A stretch of 64,000 bases of DNA from Peptococcaceae bacterium UBA5767 (GTDB lineage: Bacteria > Bacillota > TC1 > UBA5767): positions 5,910-69,909 of the forward strand of contig DIET01000015.1 of the NCBI GenBank assembly GCA_002418765.1. Direction: 5' to 3'. The notes under the pieces were generated by a model, which was not told the origin of the DNA, did not search any database, and saw nothing but the letters and a program-made list of their open reading frames with translations. The translations under genes and the position numbers were made by a program. Within the stretch, counting starts at the first letter, position 1, and each line of letters starts with the position of its first letter. Of the stretch, positions 1 to 7,994 are shown piece by piece.

Positions 1-807
1 TTGCATGAACAGTTCAATTGGCTCATGCCCGAGAGAAAAACTGCACTTCGTTTGCTACGCAAGAAGACGGCCTATGAGTTATGCCGCGCCTGCCGAATCC
101 CAGTACCTGCGGTGTATAAATTGGAAGAAATGCTAACCTCTGATCGTCCGGAGGCATACCCTTTGGTGGCTAAAAGAGACGCCTATTTAGAACGAACTCA
201 GAAAGCGGGACTGCCCAAATACACTGTTTTACAAACTCGGATGGAAATAGAAGCCTTTGCCAGTAAATATGCGCTGGTAAAGGAAGATATCCTGTTGCAA
301 CAGAAACTCTCAGACTCTTTCAGGTCGGTGAGTGTGGCTGGTTTTTTTCTTCAGGGCGTGACGCGTTGCCTGATTGCCGTGGAACAGGTGCGTCAGTATC
401 CGAGCGGTGTGACCTGTTTCGCAAGAGAAGCAGGGGAATGTCGCTGGTCGAAGTTGGTACAGGAATATATCCGGCGATTTGCAGAGCATACCGGCTACAC
501 GGGTTTTTTGGAAATGGAGTTTAAAACTGATGGGGAGCAGGTATGGCTGTTGGATATAAATCCCAGGTTGTGGAAATGGATGAATATCCTTAAGGCCAAG
601 TACCCAGGATTTCCGCATCAGTTGCTTTCCGTCGTTCCGATGGAAGCCAACGGAAAACGGGCTGTCTGGGCGGATCCTTTCAGGGATCTGCCAGCCATGT
701 TGAAAGAGCATTCTGTGTGCGGGCTTTTGGATTATAAGTTTGGGATGACGCTGTACATGGTCGATTTCAGGGACTGGGGTCCATATTCGTTCTTGTGGCG
801 CAGGTAG
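1..807 (+). CDS. ATP-grasp domain protein, 5' end probably outside the window
   Basis: ATP-grasp enzymes join a carboxylate to an amine or similar nucleophile through an acyl-phosphate. The C-terminal half shows the fold's typical end: a strand with 'GFLEMEFKTDG', then 'VWLLDINPRLW', where the Glu, Asp and Asn fit the Mg-ATP ligands. The N-terminal part with 'PLVAKRD' fits the ATP-binding lysine strand. The reading frame is open at base 1 (a TTG), so the gene may start upstream; 268 residues is short for a complete enzyme of about 350-400. A second, TupA-like ATP-grasp gene follows after 19 bases, suggesting one operon. The substrate cannot be told; capsule or peptidoglycan-related amide formation is an inference from the neighbour. 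Confidence 0.75.
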   Translation: MHEQFNWLMPERKTALRLLRKKTAYELCRACRIPVPAVYKLEEMLTSDRPEAYPLVAKRDAYLERTQKAGLPKYTVLQTRMEIEAFASKYALVKEDILLQQKLSDSFRSVSVAGFFLQGVTRCLIAVEQVRQYPSGVTCFAREAGECRWSKLVQEYIRRFAEHTGYTGFLEMEFKTDGEQVWLLDINPRLWKWMNILKAKYPGFPHQLLSVVPMEANGKRAVWADPFRDLPAMLKEHSVCGLLDYKFGMTLYMVDFRDWGPYSFLWRR

Positions 808-826
808 AGATGCAAAGGGGAAAAAC

Positions 827-1717
827 ATGGATAAAGCGTGGATCGAGAAGGAGATGCGATACTGGGTGGCTCGGGCGGCTGCCATGGTCCTGAGCGAACG
901 CCAGTTTGTCTGTCTAAAGGGTCTTATCCGGACCGGAAAATGGCCGGAACTGGATAATCCGGTTAGCATCAATGACAAGATGCGATGGCTGATGTTGAAC
1001 CACAGGGACGAACGATTGCATCAGTTGGTAGACAAGTACCGGGTCAGGGATTTCGTCAGAGAAAGAATTGGGCACACATACCTGACCGAACTGTACGACG
1101 TATATGAAAATGTTCGGGATATCAATTTTAATGCTTTGCCGGAACGCTTCATTTTGAAGACCAACCATGCATCAGGATGGAATGTCGTCTGTTTGGACAA
1201 AAATCAGTTCGATGCCAGGCGGGCCAGAAACCAACTCAACAAATGGATGAATCGGGATTACTGGGACCATACCCGGGAGTGGGCCTACAAGGGCGTTCCG
1301 CGTCGGATTCTTTGGGAACAGTTTCTGTATGACCCTGAGCAGGGAGGGTTGCCCCGAGACTACAAAATACACTGCTTCCATGGTGAGCCGAAATTCATTC
1401 AGGTCTTCGAGGACATGGATTCGGACCTGAAGCGCAATCTCTATGATTGTGAGTGGAACCAGTCCCCCATCACCGAAGGGTTGCCGGAATGCAAGCAACC
1501 CATCGAGAAGCCCAAAAAGCTACAGGAGATGCTCTGGGTAGCCAGAAAGCTTTCCGAGGGACTGCCATATGTGCGTGTCGACCTGTACTATGTTAGAGAG
1601 CAGATCTACTTTGGCGAGATGACCATCTACCATGACTCGGCGAATTCCAGGTACAAGACGCGGGAGATGGAAAAAGAGATCGGGAACTGGCTGGATTTAG
1701 AGGAGATAGGACGATAG
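827..1717 (+). CDS. TupA-like ATP-grasp protein
   Basis: This 296-residue protein resembles the TupA-like ATP-grasp family, named after a Bacillus teichuronopeptide biosynthesis protein and common in polysaccharide clusters. Visible marks are 'INDKMRWLMLNHRDER' near the N-terminus, 'LVDKYRVRDFV', 'FILKTNHASGWN' (nucleotide-binding strand with Lys and the following loop), 'PRDYKIHCFHGEPKFIQV' and 'YVRVDLYYV...IYFGEMTIYHDSA', which supplies the acidic metal ligands. Start ATG is preceded by AAAGGGGAAA. It sits 19 bases after another ATP-grasp gene. Family members are thought to add amino acids or similar groups to surface polymers; the exact substrate is unknown here. Confidence 0.82.
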   Translation: MDKAWIEKEMRYWVARAAAMVLSERQFVCLKGLIRTGKWPELDNPVSINDKMRWLMLNHRDERLHQLVDKYRVRDFVRERIGHTYLTELYDVYENVRDINFNALPERFILKTNHASGWNVVCLDKNQFDARRARNQLNKWMNRDYWDHTREWAYKGVPRRILWEQFLYDPEQGGLPRDYKIHCFHGEPKFIQVFEDMDSDLKRNLYDCEWNQSPITEGLPECKQPIEKPKKLQEMLWVARKLSEGLPYVRVDLYYVREQIYFGEMTIYHDSANSRYKTREMEKEIGNWLDLEEIGR

Positions 1718-1718
1718 T

Positions 1719-1738
1719 CCCTATGTGATAGGGTTTGA
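1719..1738 (+). terminator. weak hairpin after the ATP-grasp pair
   Basis: A perfect 6-bp stem CCCTAT-GTG-ATAGGG is followed by TTTG, directly after the stop codon. The short T-run makes it a weak terminator at best. Confidence 0.3.
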
Positions 1739-1801
1739 ACTAAGGGCTTGATGAGGCTTACAAACGAATAAACCATGCTGATTTTGAAAAGGAGTTACAG
1801 A

Positions 1802-2722
1802 ATGACGAAACAATTTGGTGTGATGGTTGGATTGGATAAGCAGGCTGCTTTTGAGGGGTGGTTTTCTAAGATTGATGATCGGGAAAACGGGTTTATGCTT
1901 TCCATCATCTGGGGATATTCGACGCACCAAAATACAAAGCATGCTTTTCTACAGTTCCAAGATAGCTTTCATCACAATACGGCATATATCCAGTATCCGT
2001 TAGATGAGCTGAAGTGGGAGAAAGACCCCTTTGTACTTCAAATTGGCAATAATGAGCTATCTAAAAAGGGTATCCATCTGGACTTTGTAATGAATGGTGT
2101 TCCAGTGCAAGGAGAATTTCGCTTTGGCACATTCTCCCCTATCAAACAATCGATACTAAAGCCAAACATCATGGGATGGCTCACGTTTTTTCCCAATGAG
2201 TGCAACCATTCCATTATCAGTATGTACCATAATGTTGATGGCAACATTAAAATTGGGAATCAAGCATGGAAAGTCCAGGAGGCAGACGGTTATATTGAGA
2301 AAGACTGGGGTACTGGTTTTCCAAAAGAATATGTCTGGGCTCAAGCCAATGATTGGAAGAAGAGTTCTGTGGTATTCAGTTATGCCACCGTCCCCATGCT
2401 CGGTAAGTATGCAAAAGGATTTTTCCTTGTTCTTCAGCATGATGAAAAAGAATATCGTTTCTCCAGTATTGAAGGCAGCAAATTAACGGATTTCCATGTT
2501 TCACAGGATGCATTCCAGGCGATTATCAAGAAAAAGGGGTGTTGCATAACCCTTAAGGCAAAGCAATTCAATCCTGTAGCCTTGGCAGCTCCGAAACATG
2601 GAGAGATGCAATCCTACATAAAAGAATCTCTCGATGGCACCATGGAACTTACCCTTGAGATGAAAAATCAAATGCCGATTACGTTGTCCAGCCAAAGAGC
2701 TTCTATCGATGTGCATTATTAG
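1802..2722 (+). CDS. tocopherol cyclase-like family protein
   Basis: The 306-residue product matches the tocopherol-cyclase-like family, a lipocalin-like beta fold named from plant VTE1. Supporting features are its length, many aromatic-rich strands, and the family-typical 'DGYIEKDWGTGFPKEYVWAQAN' region around residues 160-180 (quoted in part: GYIEKDWG). Bacterial members outside phototrophs are of unknown function and there is no tocopherol pathway nearby, so a real cyclase role is not implied. I chose ATG 1802 because AAAAGGAG lies 7 bases upstream; an earlier in-frame ATG at 1775 has no ribosome site. No signal peptide is evident. It is separate from the VOC gene downstream by about 100 bases. 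Confidence 0.78.
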   Translation: MTKQFGVMVGLDKQAAFEGWFSKIDDRENGFMLSIIWGYSTHQNTKHAFLQFQDSFHHNTAYIQYPLDELKWEKDPFVLQIGNNELSKKGIHLDFVMNGVPVQGEFRFGTFSPIKQSILKPNIMGWLTFFPNECNHSIISMYHNVDGNIKIGNQAWKVQEADGYIEKDWGTGFPKEYVWAQANDWKKSSVVFSYATVPMLGKYAKGFFLVLQHDEKEYRFSSIEGSKLTDFHVSQDAFQAIIKKKGCCITLKAKQFNPVALAAPKHGEMQSYIKESLDGTMELTLEMKNQMPITLSSQRASIDVHY

Positions 2723-2820
2723 TAATGCAGATACAAGCATAGTCACAATTATAAAAACAACTCAAACGGCAATGCAAAGGCTTGCCCAATATGGCAGAAT
2801 TTTTTAGGAGGTAGCATGCA

Positions 2821-3210
2821 ATGAAGTTGGATGGTTTCGGAATTTTTGTAAAAGATATGGCTGTCATGGTGCGCTTTTATCGGGATGTACTGGGATTTAA
2901 TATTAGAGAAGCGGAAGATACTTCTAATGTATATTTAGAGAAAGATGGCACGCTTTTTCTGTTATATAGAAGAGTAGATTTTGAAAACCTGACGGCAAGA
3001 AAATTTAATTACACTGAGGATATCAATGGTCATTATGAAATAGCATTAAGCGTAGAAAATGATGAGGCAGTTGACACAACCTTTAAGGAATTGATTCTAA
3101 AAGGGGCGATACCTGTACTTGAGCCAACGACCGAATCTTGGGGACAGCGTACTTGCTATATTGCTGATCCGGAGGGAAACTTAATTGAAATCGGTTCGTT
3201 TGAGCAGTAA
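2821..3210 (+). CDS. VOC (glyoxalase/bleomycin resistance) family protein
   Basis: A 129-residue single-domain vicinal-oxygen-chelate protein. The two beta-alpha-beta-beta-beta modules are seen as 'GFGIFVKDMAVMVRFYRDVLGF' (N-terminal, partly quoted: MVRFYRDVLGF) and 'CYIADPEGNLIEIGSFE' (C-terminal, with the metal-ligand Glu). The position that usually carries the first metal-binding His (typically H in 'LDHIGI') is Phe/Gly here, so metal binding may differ from glyoxalase I. AGGAGG stands 9 bases upstream of the ATG. Such proteins often act on small toxic compounds or just bind them; substrate unknown. It precedes a DUF2703 gene by 45 bases, which may be co-transcribed. Confidence 0.8.
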   Translation: MKLDGFGIFVKDMAVMVRFYRDVLGFNIREAEDTSNVYLEKDGTLFLLYRRVDFENLTARKFNYTEDINGHYEIALSVENDEAVDTTFKELILKGAIPVLEPTTESWGQRTCYIADPEGNLIEIGSFEQ

Positions 3211-3255
3211 AAATAAAATGTTGCAGGCATAGAACAAATGATGGAGGGATTGAAC

Positions 3256-3807
3256 ATGTTGAATAAAAACCAAAAGGCAGAAAGTGGTTGTTATTTTGGA
3301 GCGTGTTGTCGTGATGAATTGACCCAAAAGGTTTTGGTAGAATACTTGTATCTTGATCTAGAAACCTGTGAGCGCTGTATGGGAACAGACCAGGTTCTTG
3401 CTGCGGTAGTGCAAACACTTACACCGGCACTCGAGCTTGCTGGGTATAAGGTTGAATATAACAAAGTAGAAATGGAAACAGTGGAATTGGCCGTGCAATA
3501 TCAATTCCTTTCGTCGCCCACGATTCGGGTGAACGGGAAAGATATCTGCACATCGGTTAAAGAAAACAGCTGTGGATGCTGCAGTGATATCAGCGGAACC
3601 GATGTGGATTGCCGAGTCTTTGAATATGACGGGGAAACCTATGAAGTTCCACCACAAGAAATGCTGGCCAGTGATATTCTGCGCAGTGTATTCGAAGTGG
3701 TTTCTGAGGGTCGTTCCTGTGAAACAGAGTATACATTGCCGGGGAATTTAAAATCCTTTTATGAAGGGAAGAAAAACATAGGATGCGCATGTGGCGGGAG
3801 CGGTTGA
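3256..3807 (+). CDS. DUF2703 family protein
   Basis: A 183-residue thioredoxin-fold-like protein of the DUF2703 family. Typical signs are 'YLYLDLETCERCMGTDQVL' with a CxxC (CERC) after the first strand, the 'SSPTIRVNGKDIC' segment with the cis-Pro of thioredoxin folds, a cluster 'SCGCCSDISGTDVDCR', and 'YEVPPQEMLASDILRSVF'. A short Cys-rich tail 'IGCACGGSG' ends the protein. Members often travel with arsenic or mercury resistance genes, but none is present here. Start ATG 3256 is chosen because GGAGGG lies 7 bases upstream; ATG 3238 lacks a site. A strong terminator follows. Confidence 0.8.
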   Translation: MLNKNQKAESGCYFGACCRDELTQKVLVEYLYLDLETCERCMGTDQVLAAVVQTLTPALELAGYKVEYNKVEMETVELAVQYQFLSSPTIRVNGKDICTSVKENSCGCCSDISGTDVDCRVFEYDGETYEVPPQEMLASDILRSVFEVVSEGRSCETEYTLPGNLKSFYEGKKNIGCACGGSG

Positions 3808-3838
3808 TAAACAACTTTATGCAATCTTGAACACAAAG

Positions 3839-3887
3839 CAAGGTAATCCACGAAGTGATTTTGTGGGCTACCTTGCTGGTTTTTTTG
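3839..3887 (+). terminator. rho-independent terminator after the DUF2703 gene
   Basis: Long hairpin with arms GCAAGGTA and TACCTTGC, extended by CCAC/GTGG, followed by a run of seven T after GG. Confidence 0.85.
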
Positions 3888-4010
3888 TAATGCTTTCATA
3901 CCCACCCTATCAGACCCGATTCGAATCCTATGGTGATTTTATATTTTTTTTCTATATTATGTAACGAAAACAATGAATCAAACACTTATATTATGAAAGG
4001 CGGTGAAGAT

Positions 4011-4508
4011 TTGGAGTTTACTGATCTGGAGAGCGTGTATATTGAAAATGCTAAAATAGTATACAAGTATTTACTACACTTATCTCATGATGCCGGAATA
4101 GCTGAAGAATTGACACAAGAAACGTTCTTTCAGGCATCCAAAACCATGAGAAAATTTCGAGGAGATTCTAAAGTATCAGTTTGGCTCTGTCAGATAGCAA
4201 AACGGATATGGTATAAGCAGCTAGAGAAAAAAAAGAACAATTTATTATCCATAGATGATTGTTATGGTTTGGCATCCGACATCAATATTGAAGATGCATA
4301 CTGGAAGCGTGAAGAAAAAATTCTACTCTACCGTGCGATCCATTTATTAAAGCCGCTTATGCGTGAAGTGGTGTATTTAAGACTTGAGGATTTTAGTTTT
4401 AAGGAAATTGGAGAAATTGTAGGTGAAAGTGAAAACTGGGCAAGAGTTAATTATTACAGAGCCAGACAAAACATATCCAATATTATGAAGGGGGCCGATT
4501 ATGAGTAA
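4011..4508 (+). CDS. ECF-type RNA polymerase sigma factor
   Basis: A small sigma-70 family factor of about 165 residues with only regions 2 and 4. Region 2 shows 'AGIAEELTQETFFQASK' followed by 'FRGDSKVSVWLCQIAKRIW', and region 4 shows 'MREVVYLRLEDFSFKEIGEI' and 'ARVNYYRARQNI', the recognition helix. I propose TTG 4011 as the start because AAAGGCGGTG sits 5 bases upstream; an in-frame ATG at 3993 is the alternative. Its end overlaps the anti-sigma gene by 8 bases, so both are co-translated and the pair controls its own activity. The regulon cannot be seen; no obvious ECF -35 'AAC' promoter was identified. Confidence 0.85.
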   Translation: MEFTDLESVYIENAKIVYKYLLHLSHDAGIAEELTQETFFQASKTMRKFRGDSKVSVWLCQIAKRIWYKQLEKKKNNLLSIDDCYGLASDINIEDAYWKREEKILLYRAIHLLKPLMREVVYLRLEDFSFKEIGEIVGESENWARVNYYRARQNISNIMKGADYE

Positions 4509-5214
4509 AAGATTTGATTGTAGAATGATCAGGGACTTATTACCGAGTTATACTGATAATTTATTATCTGAGTATTCAAAAAATATTGTCACAGAACATA
4601 TGCAAGAATGCCAGGAATGCAGGGAATTTTATAGAGGAATGCATGATGAGACTTCTTTGCAAAAAAAGGAAGAGGATTTTATAGAAGCAAAAAATATCCT
4701 GGGTTTTCTTAAGAAGATAAAGCTGAGAAATATGTTCTTGGGAATTATATTAACAACGATTATATTCTCTATTATCGGCGTAAGTTCGTGGGGATGGTAC
4801 AAAACTGAATATCTTGCTTACAATGTTGTTGTTCCGGCAGAATATGTCAACGTTCTCGATGTGGCAGATAACAAAGATGGGACTGTTTATATCAAACTGG
4901 CGGCAGATACCGATTATAAGGTAGGAAGCTGGAAACTAATGCAAGATCAGAATGATCCAAGTGTTTTCATTCTGCAGATGTATCATGCCAAAAAAGCAGA
5001 TACCATGACACAAGCTCAAAAAACTCAATATGGTGGGTATAGTTATGTGCTCGAGGCAACCATTGTTGTTGATACGAATTATCATGAAGAAAACATCGAT
5101 ACAGGTACCTATTCAGCTAGCTCTGGTACAGAACCACAGAATAATAATGATATTCAAAAAATTGTTTATCGGGTGCAGAACTCGGAAGAAGATATTGTTA
5201 TCTGGGGGAATTGA
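4501..5214 (+). CDS. membrane anti-sigma factor with zinc-finger (zf-HC2) domain
   Basis: The cytoplasmic N-terminus carries the ZAS motif: Cys7, His33, Cys37 and Cys40 (H-x3-C-x2-C), which binds zinc and holds the sigma factor. One membrane segment lies at about residues 77-98 ('FLGIILTTIIFSIIGVSSW'), followed by an outside domain of about 135 residues without recognised homology. The gene overlaps the sigma gene by 8 bases. Release of sigma probably follows an envelope or redox signal sensed by the outer domain or the zinc site; this is inference. A hairpin terminator follows at 5281. Confidence 0.85.
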   Translation: MSKRFDCRMIRDLLPSYTDNLLSEYSKNIVTEHMQECQECREFYRGMHDETSLQKKEEDFIEAKNILGFLKKIKLRNMFLGIILTTIIFSIIGVSSWGWYKTEYLAYNVVVPAEYVNVLDVADNKDGTVYIKLAADTDYKVGSWKLMQDQNDPSVFILQMYHAKKADTMTQAQKTQYGGYSYVLEATIVVDTNYHEENIDTGTYSASSGTEPQNNNDIQKIVYRVQNSEEDIVIWGN

Positions 5215-5280
5215 TAACCAGTTAAACCGTCATGCAAAATCTCTTCTAAACCCAATAAGGACTGAGATAAACACAATGTG

Positions 5281-5340
5281 ACAAGGCACACTTCGAAATC
5301 AAACGGAGTGTGTCTTGTTCGTTTTCAATTTTTTTTATTC
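5281..5340 (+). terminator. terminator after the sigma/anti-sigma operon
   Basis: A 14-bp stem (5281-5294 with 5305-5318, two G-T pairs) followed 12 bases later by eight T in a row. The distance to the T-run is longer than ideal. Confidence 0.6.
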
Positions 5341-5737
5341 ATCGGTATGTCGGATTTGGATTCCACGGTAAATGTACCCTCACAGCTTATTTTTTCAATT
5401 TGTCAATGGACAACTATTTCTTTACATTCTTGGTCCACCCGAAAAGCTGCGAGACATTGATTTGCATTTTGCTGGTACTGGTTCCTATTTTGGCGTTGGT
5501 TTTCTTGCAGCTCATTGATTTGTAGTCGGGAAGCAGTTCATGCCCACATAGATACGAACGTGTAAGCAAAGGGTATTAGCTTAAAAAGAAATTGGGATTT
5601 AGTGGTAAATGAAACAATTTGTCTACGTTTACTTGGGTCAACATCAAATTGTTCGTTATTCTAACATGCACCCATATGGTATATAATGGTGCATATAGAT
5701 GAATAGTATGCAGAGCGCAGTTCTCTGAACCCTAGAT
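5341..5737. other. intergenic region, no convincing gene
   Basis: About 400 bases without a supported gene. Short open frames here lack ribosome sites and recognisable sequence. The right end holds a candidate promoter with an inverted repeat (5666-5694). Confidence 0.5.
5666..5694 (+). promoter_or_regulatory. candidate -10 element inside an inverted repeat
   Basis: TATAAT at 5682-5687 lies between the arms ATGCACC (5666-5672) and GGTGCAT (5688-5694), which are perfect complements. A -35 with normal spacing is not clear (TTGTTC at 5649 is too far), which would suit an activator- or repressor-bound promoter for the export operon downstream. Confidence 0.4.
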
Positions 5738-5890
5738 ATGATGGAGCTGATGTTTACGTTATGCAAAAAGGAAATACTGGACCAGGTGCAAAGAAGAAGA
5801 GAATATATGTATGGCTTTACAGAGGAAGAACAGTGTTTGCGCGTCGATATGGTTCGGAATAAGGTCAGCCAGTATGGGAGGAAGCAATGA
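5738..5890 (+). CDS. possible small protein (50 residues) coupled to the export operon
   Basis: A small open frame begins at ATG 5738 (or 5741) just after an in-frame stop and ends with TGA overlapping the ATG of the HlyD-type gene (ATGA at 5887-5890). It encodes a hydrophilic, helix-prone peptide rich in Arg, Glu and Lys, containing 'EILDQVQRRREYMYGFTEEE'-like sequence (20 residues) and ending in 'SQYGRKQ'. The four-base overlap is typical of translational coupling and argues that it is real, and GGGAGGAAGC inside its end doubles as the ribosome site of the next gene. Against it: no good ribosome site of its own. I recognise no family; a Spo0E-like role was considered but the SQxLD motif is absent. 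Confidence 0.45.
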   Translation: MMELMFTLCKKEILDQVQRRREYMYGFTEEEQCLRVDMVRNKVSQYGRKQ

Positions 5891-7089
5891 AAAAGAAATT
5901 GATCATCGCATTTTTGGTATTCACCACAATAGGAGTGAGTTTGTTCTATTTTTTGACAACAGGCAATATTGGCGTGAAATACAATACGGCTGAAGTAAAA
6001 AAAGGAGCAGTGGAGCGTTATGTTGAAGAGGTTGGCAGGGTAAGCTCAAAAAATATCAGAAGATACTATGGAAACGGTTCATTCAAGGTGGAGGAGATGA
6101 CCCTGGAGTTGGGAGATGTTGTCAAAGAAGGACAGCTGCTGATCAAATATGAAGATGACCTGGATCTGGAGATTCAGAAGCTGGAGAAGCAGATTGAGGC
6201 CTTGAGGGCTACTTATAGCGATGTGTTGTCTGGTACGGACATGGAAAGCGTGAACAGCGCCAAGATTGAAATAGCAAGAATCGAAAACAATTTGGAACTG
6301 GCCAAGAAGAACAAGGATAGAACAGAGGAATTGTATCAAAGCGGGGCTGTATCGCTCATTGATCTGGAGCAGGCAAACAACAGCGTCGAACAGCTAAAGA
6401 GTAGCCTTGCCATAGCCCGAAACAGCTATGAGCAACTGGTCAAAGGGGTTTCAGAAGATACCCAAAGAAGGTATGAGGCAGAAATCGATGTCATGCTATT
6501 GACGCTGGAAATATACAAAAAGAATCAGGAAGAGTATGTGGAACGCGCCGATATCGATGGCCTGGTAACGGAGATCAACACCTTCGAGGGAGATATCCCT
6601 TCTCCTGGATCCATGATTCTGGAGATACAAGATCCATCAGAAAAAGTCGTGTTGGTTGATTTCCTGGTGGAAGATGCCATAATGATCAGACCGGGCATGA
6701 GGGTGGAGGTTATGGATCAGAATTTGGGCATCAGCCTGGCTGATTTGGAGGTTTCCAGGATATATCCCAAGGCCTTTGTCACCCTTTCGGAACTGGGTGT
6801 GGAAGAAAACCGTCAGACGGTGGAAATTTTACTCCCTGCCTCGGTCGAAGAACTCGCCTTTGGACTTGAGGTGGGAACAAAGGTGATGATCGAGGAGCAG
6901 CAAGAAGCCCTTCTGATTCCGTCAGGGGCGGTCTATCAGAAAGACTCGAAAAAATATGTGAAGATCCTGGAGGCCAAAGAGGTCATTGAAAGGGAAATCA
7001 TAACGGGGATAGCGTTTGACCATAGTATTGTTGTCCTCGACGGGTTGCGAGAAGGGGAGCAAGTCATCTTGAATTATCAAGAAGAGTAG
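5887..7089 (+). CDS. HlyD-family adaptor subunit of an ABC export system
   Basis: A 400-residue periplasmic-adaptor-type protein. It has an N-terminal membrane anchor (residues 5-27), a barrel-sandwich (lipoyl-like) half around residues 60-90 ('LELGDVVKEGQLLIKYEDD'), a long coiled coil (about 95-195), the returning half ('ADIDGLVTEINTFEGDI'), then beta-barrel domains with 'LLIPSGAVYQKDSKKYVKIL' at the end (20 residues). In Gram-positives such proteins bridge the exporter and the cell wall. GGGAGGAAGC gives a good ribosome site. Genes for an ATPase and two permeases follow in the same direction, so it is the first large gene of an export operon. Substrate unknown; lipids, peptides or drugs are possible. 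Confidence 0.87.
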   Translation: MKKKLIIAFLVFTTIGVSLFYFLTTGNIGVKYNTAEVKKGAVERYVEEVGRVSSKNIRRYYGNGSFKVEEMTLELGDVVKEGQLLIKYEDDLDLEIQKLEKQIEALRATYSDVLSGTDMESVNSAKIEIARIENNLELAKKNKDRTEELYQSGAVSLIDLEQANNSVEQLKSSLAIARNSYEQLVKGVSEDTQRRYEAEIDVMLLTLEIYKKNQEEYVERADIDGLVTEINTFEGDIPSPGSMILEIQDPSEKVVLVDFLVEDAIMIRPGMRVEVMDQNLGISLADLEVSRIYPKAFVTLSELGVEENRQTVEILLPASVEELAFGLEVGTKVMIEEQQEALLIPSGAVYQKDSKKYVKILEAKEVIEREIITGIAFDHSIVVLDGLREGEQVILNYQEE

Positions 7090-7139
7090 ATTGGATTGGC
7101 AGTCAAGATCAAGTGCAGATGGATGAAGGGATGAAAAAG

Positions 7140-7994
7140 ATGATAAAAGTTGAAAACCTTTACCATTCATACAACAATGATGATAACTATGCGGTGAATG
7201 ATGTCAGTTTTGAAATCCGTAAGGGAGAGATTTTTGGATTCCTCGGTCCTTCTGGAGCCGGGAAATCCACAACACAGAATATACTGGTAGGTCTTTTGCA
7301 GCTTCAAAGAGGTGAGGTTGAGGTTGCAGGATATGATATCAAGCATATTAAGAACAAAATGTTCAACAAGATTGGAATGTCCTTTGAGCAATCCAATGTG
7401 TACGGCAAAATGACCGGATTGGAAAATCTAGAATTTTACCGAAAACTGTTCGATGTTGAGACCAGAGAACCCATGGAGCTGATAAGGATGGTGGGACTGG
7501 ACGGAAAGGAAAACATCAAAGCAGGAGAGTACTCAAAGGGTATGAAACATAGGCTTACCTTTGCTAGGTCCATGATCAACAATCCAGAAATATGGTTTTT
7601 GGATGAGCCGACTACTGGATTGGACCCTGCCATTGCAGCCAATATCAAGGACATAATAAGACAGGAAAACGAAAAGGGTGTAACGGTTTTTTTGACGACA
7701 CACAATATGCATATTGCGGATGAATTATGTGACCGGGTGGCATTCATCGTTGATGGAAAGATCAGACTGATTGATTCACCGAAGAAGTTGAAGCTTGAAT
7801 ATGGAGAAAAGCTGGTGGATGTCGAATACTTCAGAGAGGGAGAATTGGTGAAGGACAGTTTTTCCACGGTTGCAGGGGGAGGAAAGGATAGATTGGTTGA
7901 TGTAATCAGAAACCATGAGATCCAGACAATGCATACCAAGGAAGCTACTCTTGAGGAGATCTTTATCAGTGTAACGGGAAGGGGATTGGTATAG
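7140..7994 (+). CDS. ABC transporter ATP-binding protein
   Basis: Energises the export system encoded with it. Walker A 'GPSGAGKST' is at residues 36-44, the Q-loop at 'SFEQSNVYGKM', the signature as 'YSKGMKHRL' (ABC signature LSGGQ is diverged to YSKGM, which is usual in the ABC-2 'DrrA/CcmA' type), Walker B and D-loop at 'IWFLDEPTTGLDP', and the switch His in 'TTHNMH'. The C-terminal about 60 residues form the extension usual in this subgroup. I prefer ATG 7140 with AAGGG 9 bases upstream; in-frame ATGs at 7113 and 7131 are alternatives. The stop codon abuts the ATG of the first permease, so the genes are tightly coupled. Confidence 0.92.
   Translation: MIKVENLYHSYNNDDNYAVNDVSFEIRKGEIFGFLGPSGAGKSTTQNILVGLLQLQRGEVEVAGYDIKHIKNKMFNKIGMSFEQSNVYGKMTGLENLEFYRKLFDVETREPMELIRMVGLDGKENIKAGEYSKGMKHRLTFARSMINNPEIWFLDEPTTGLDPAIAANIKDIIRQENEKGVTVFLTTHNMHIADELCDRVAFIVDGKIRLIDSPKKLKLEYGEKLVDVEYFREGELVKDSFSTVAGGGKDRLVDVIRNHEIQTMHTKEATLEEIFISVTGRGLV

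Noticed and set aside
310..978. Long minus-strand open frame of 222 codons
   Set aside because: It is antisense to two well-supported ATP-grasp genes and has no recognisable protein features.
5310..5525. Open frame with a hydrophobic C-terminal end in the gap after the anti-sigma gene
   Set aside because: No ribosome site, its start lies inside a terminator region, and the sequence matches no family I know.
5738..5890. Spo0E-like phosphatase
   Set aside because: Size fits, but the SQxLD signature is missing.
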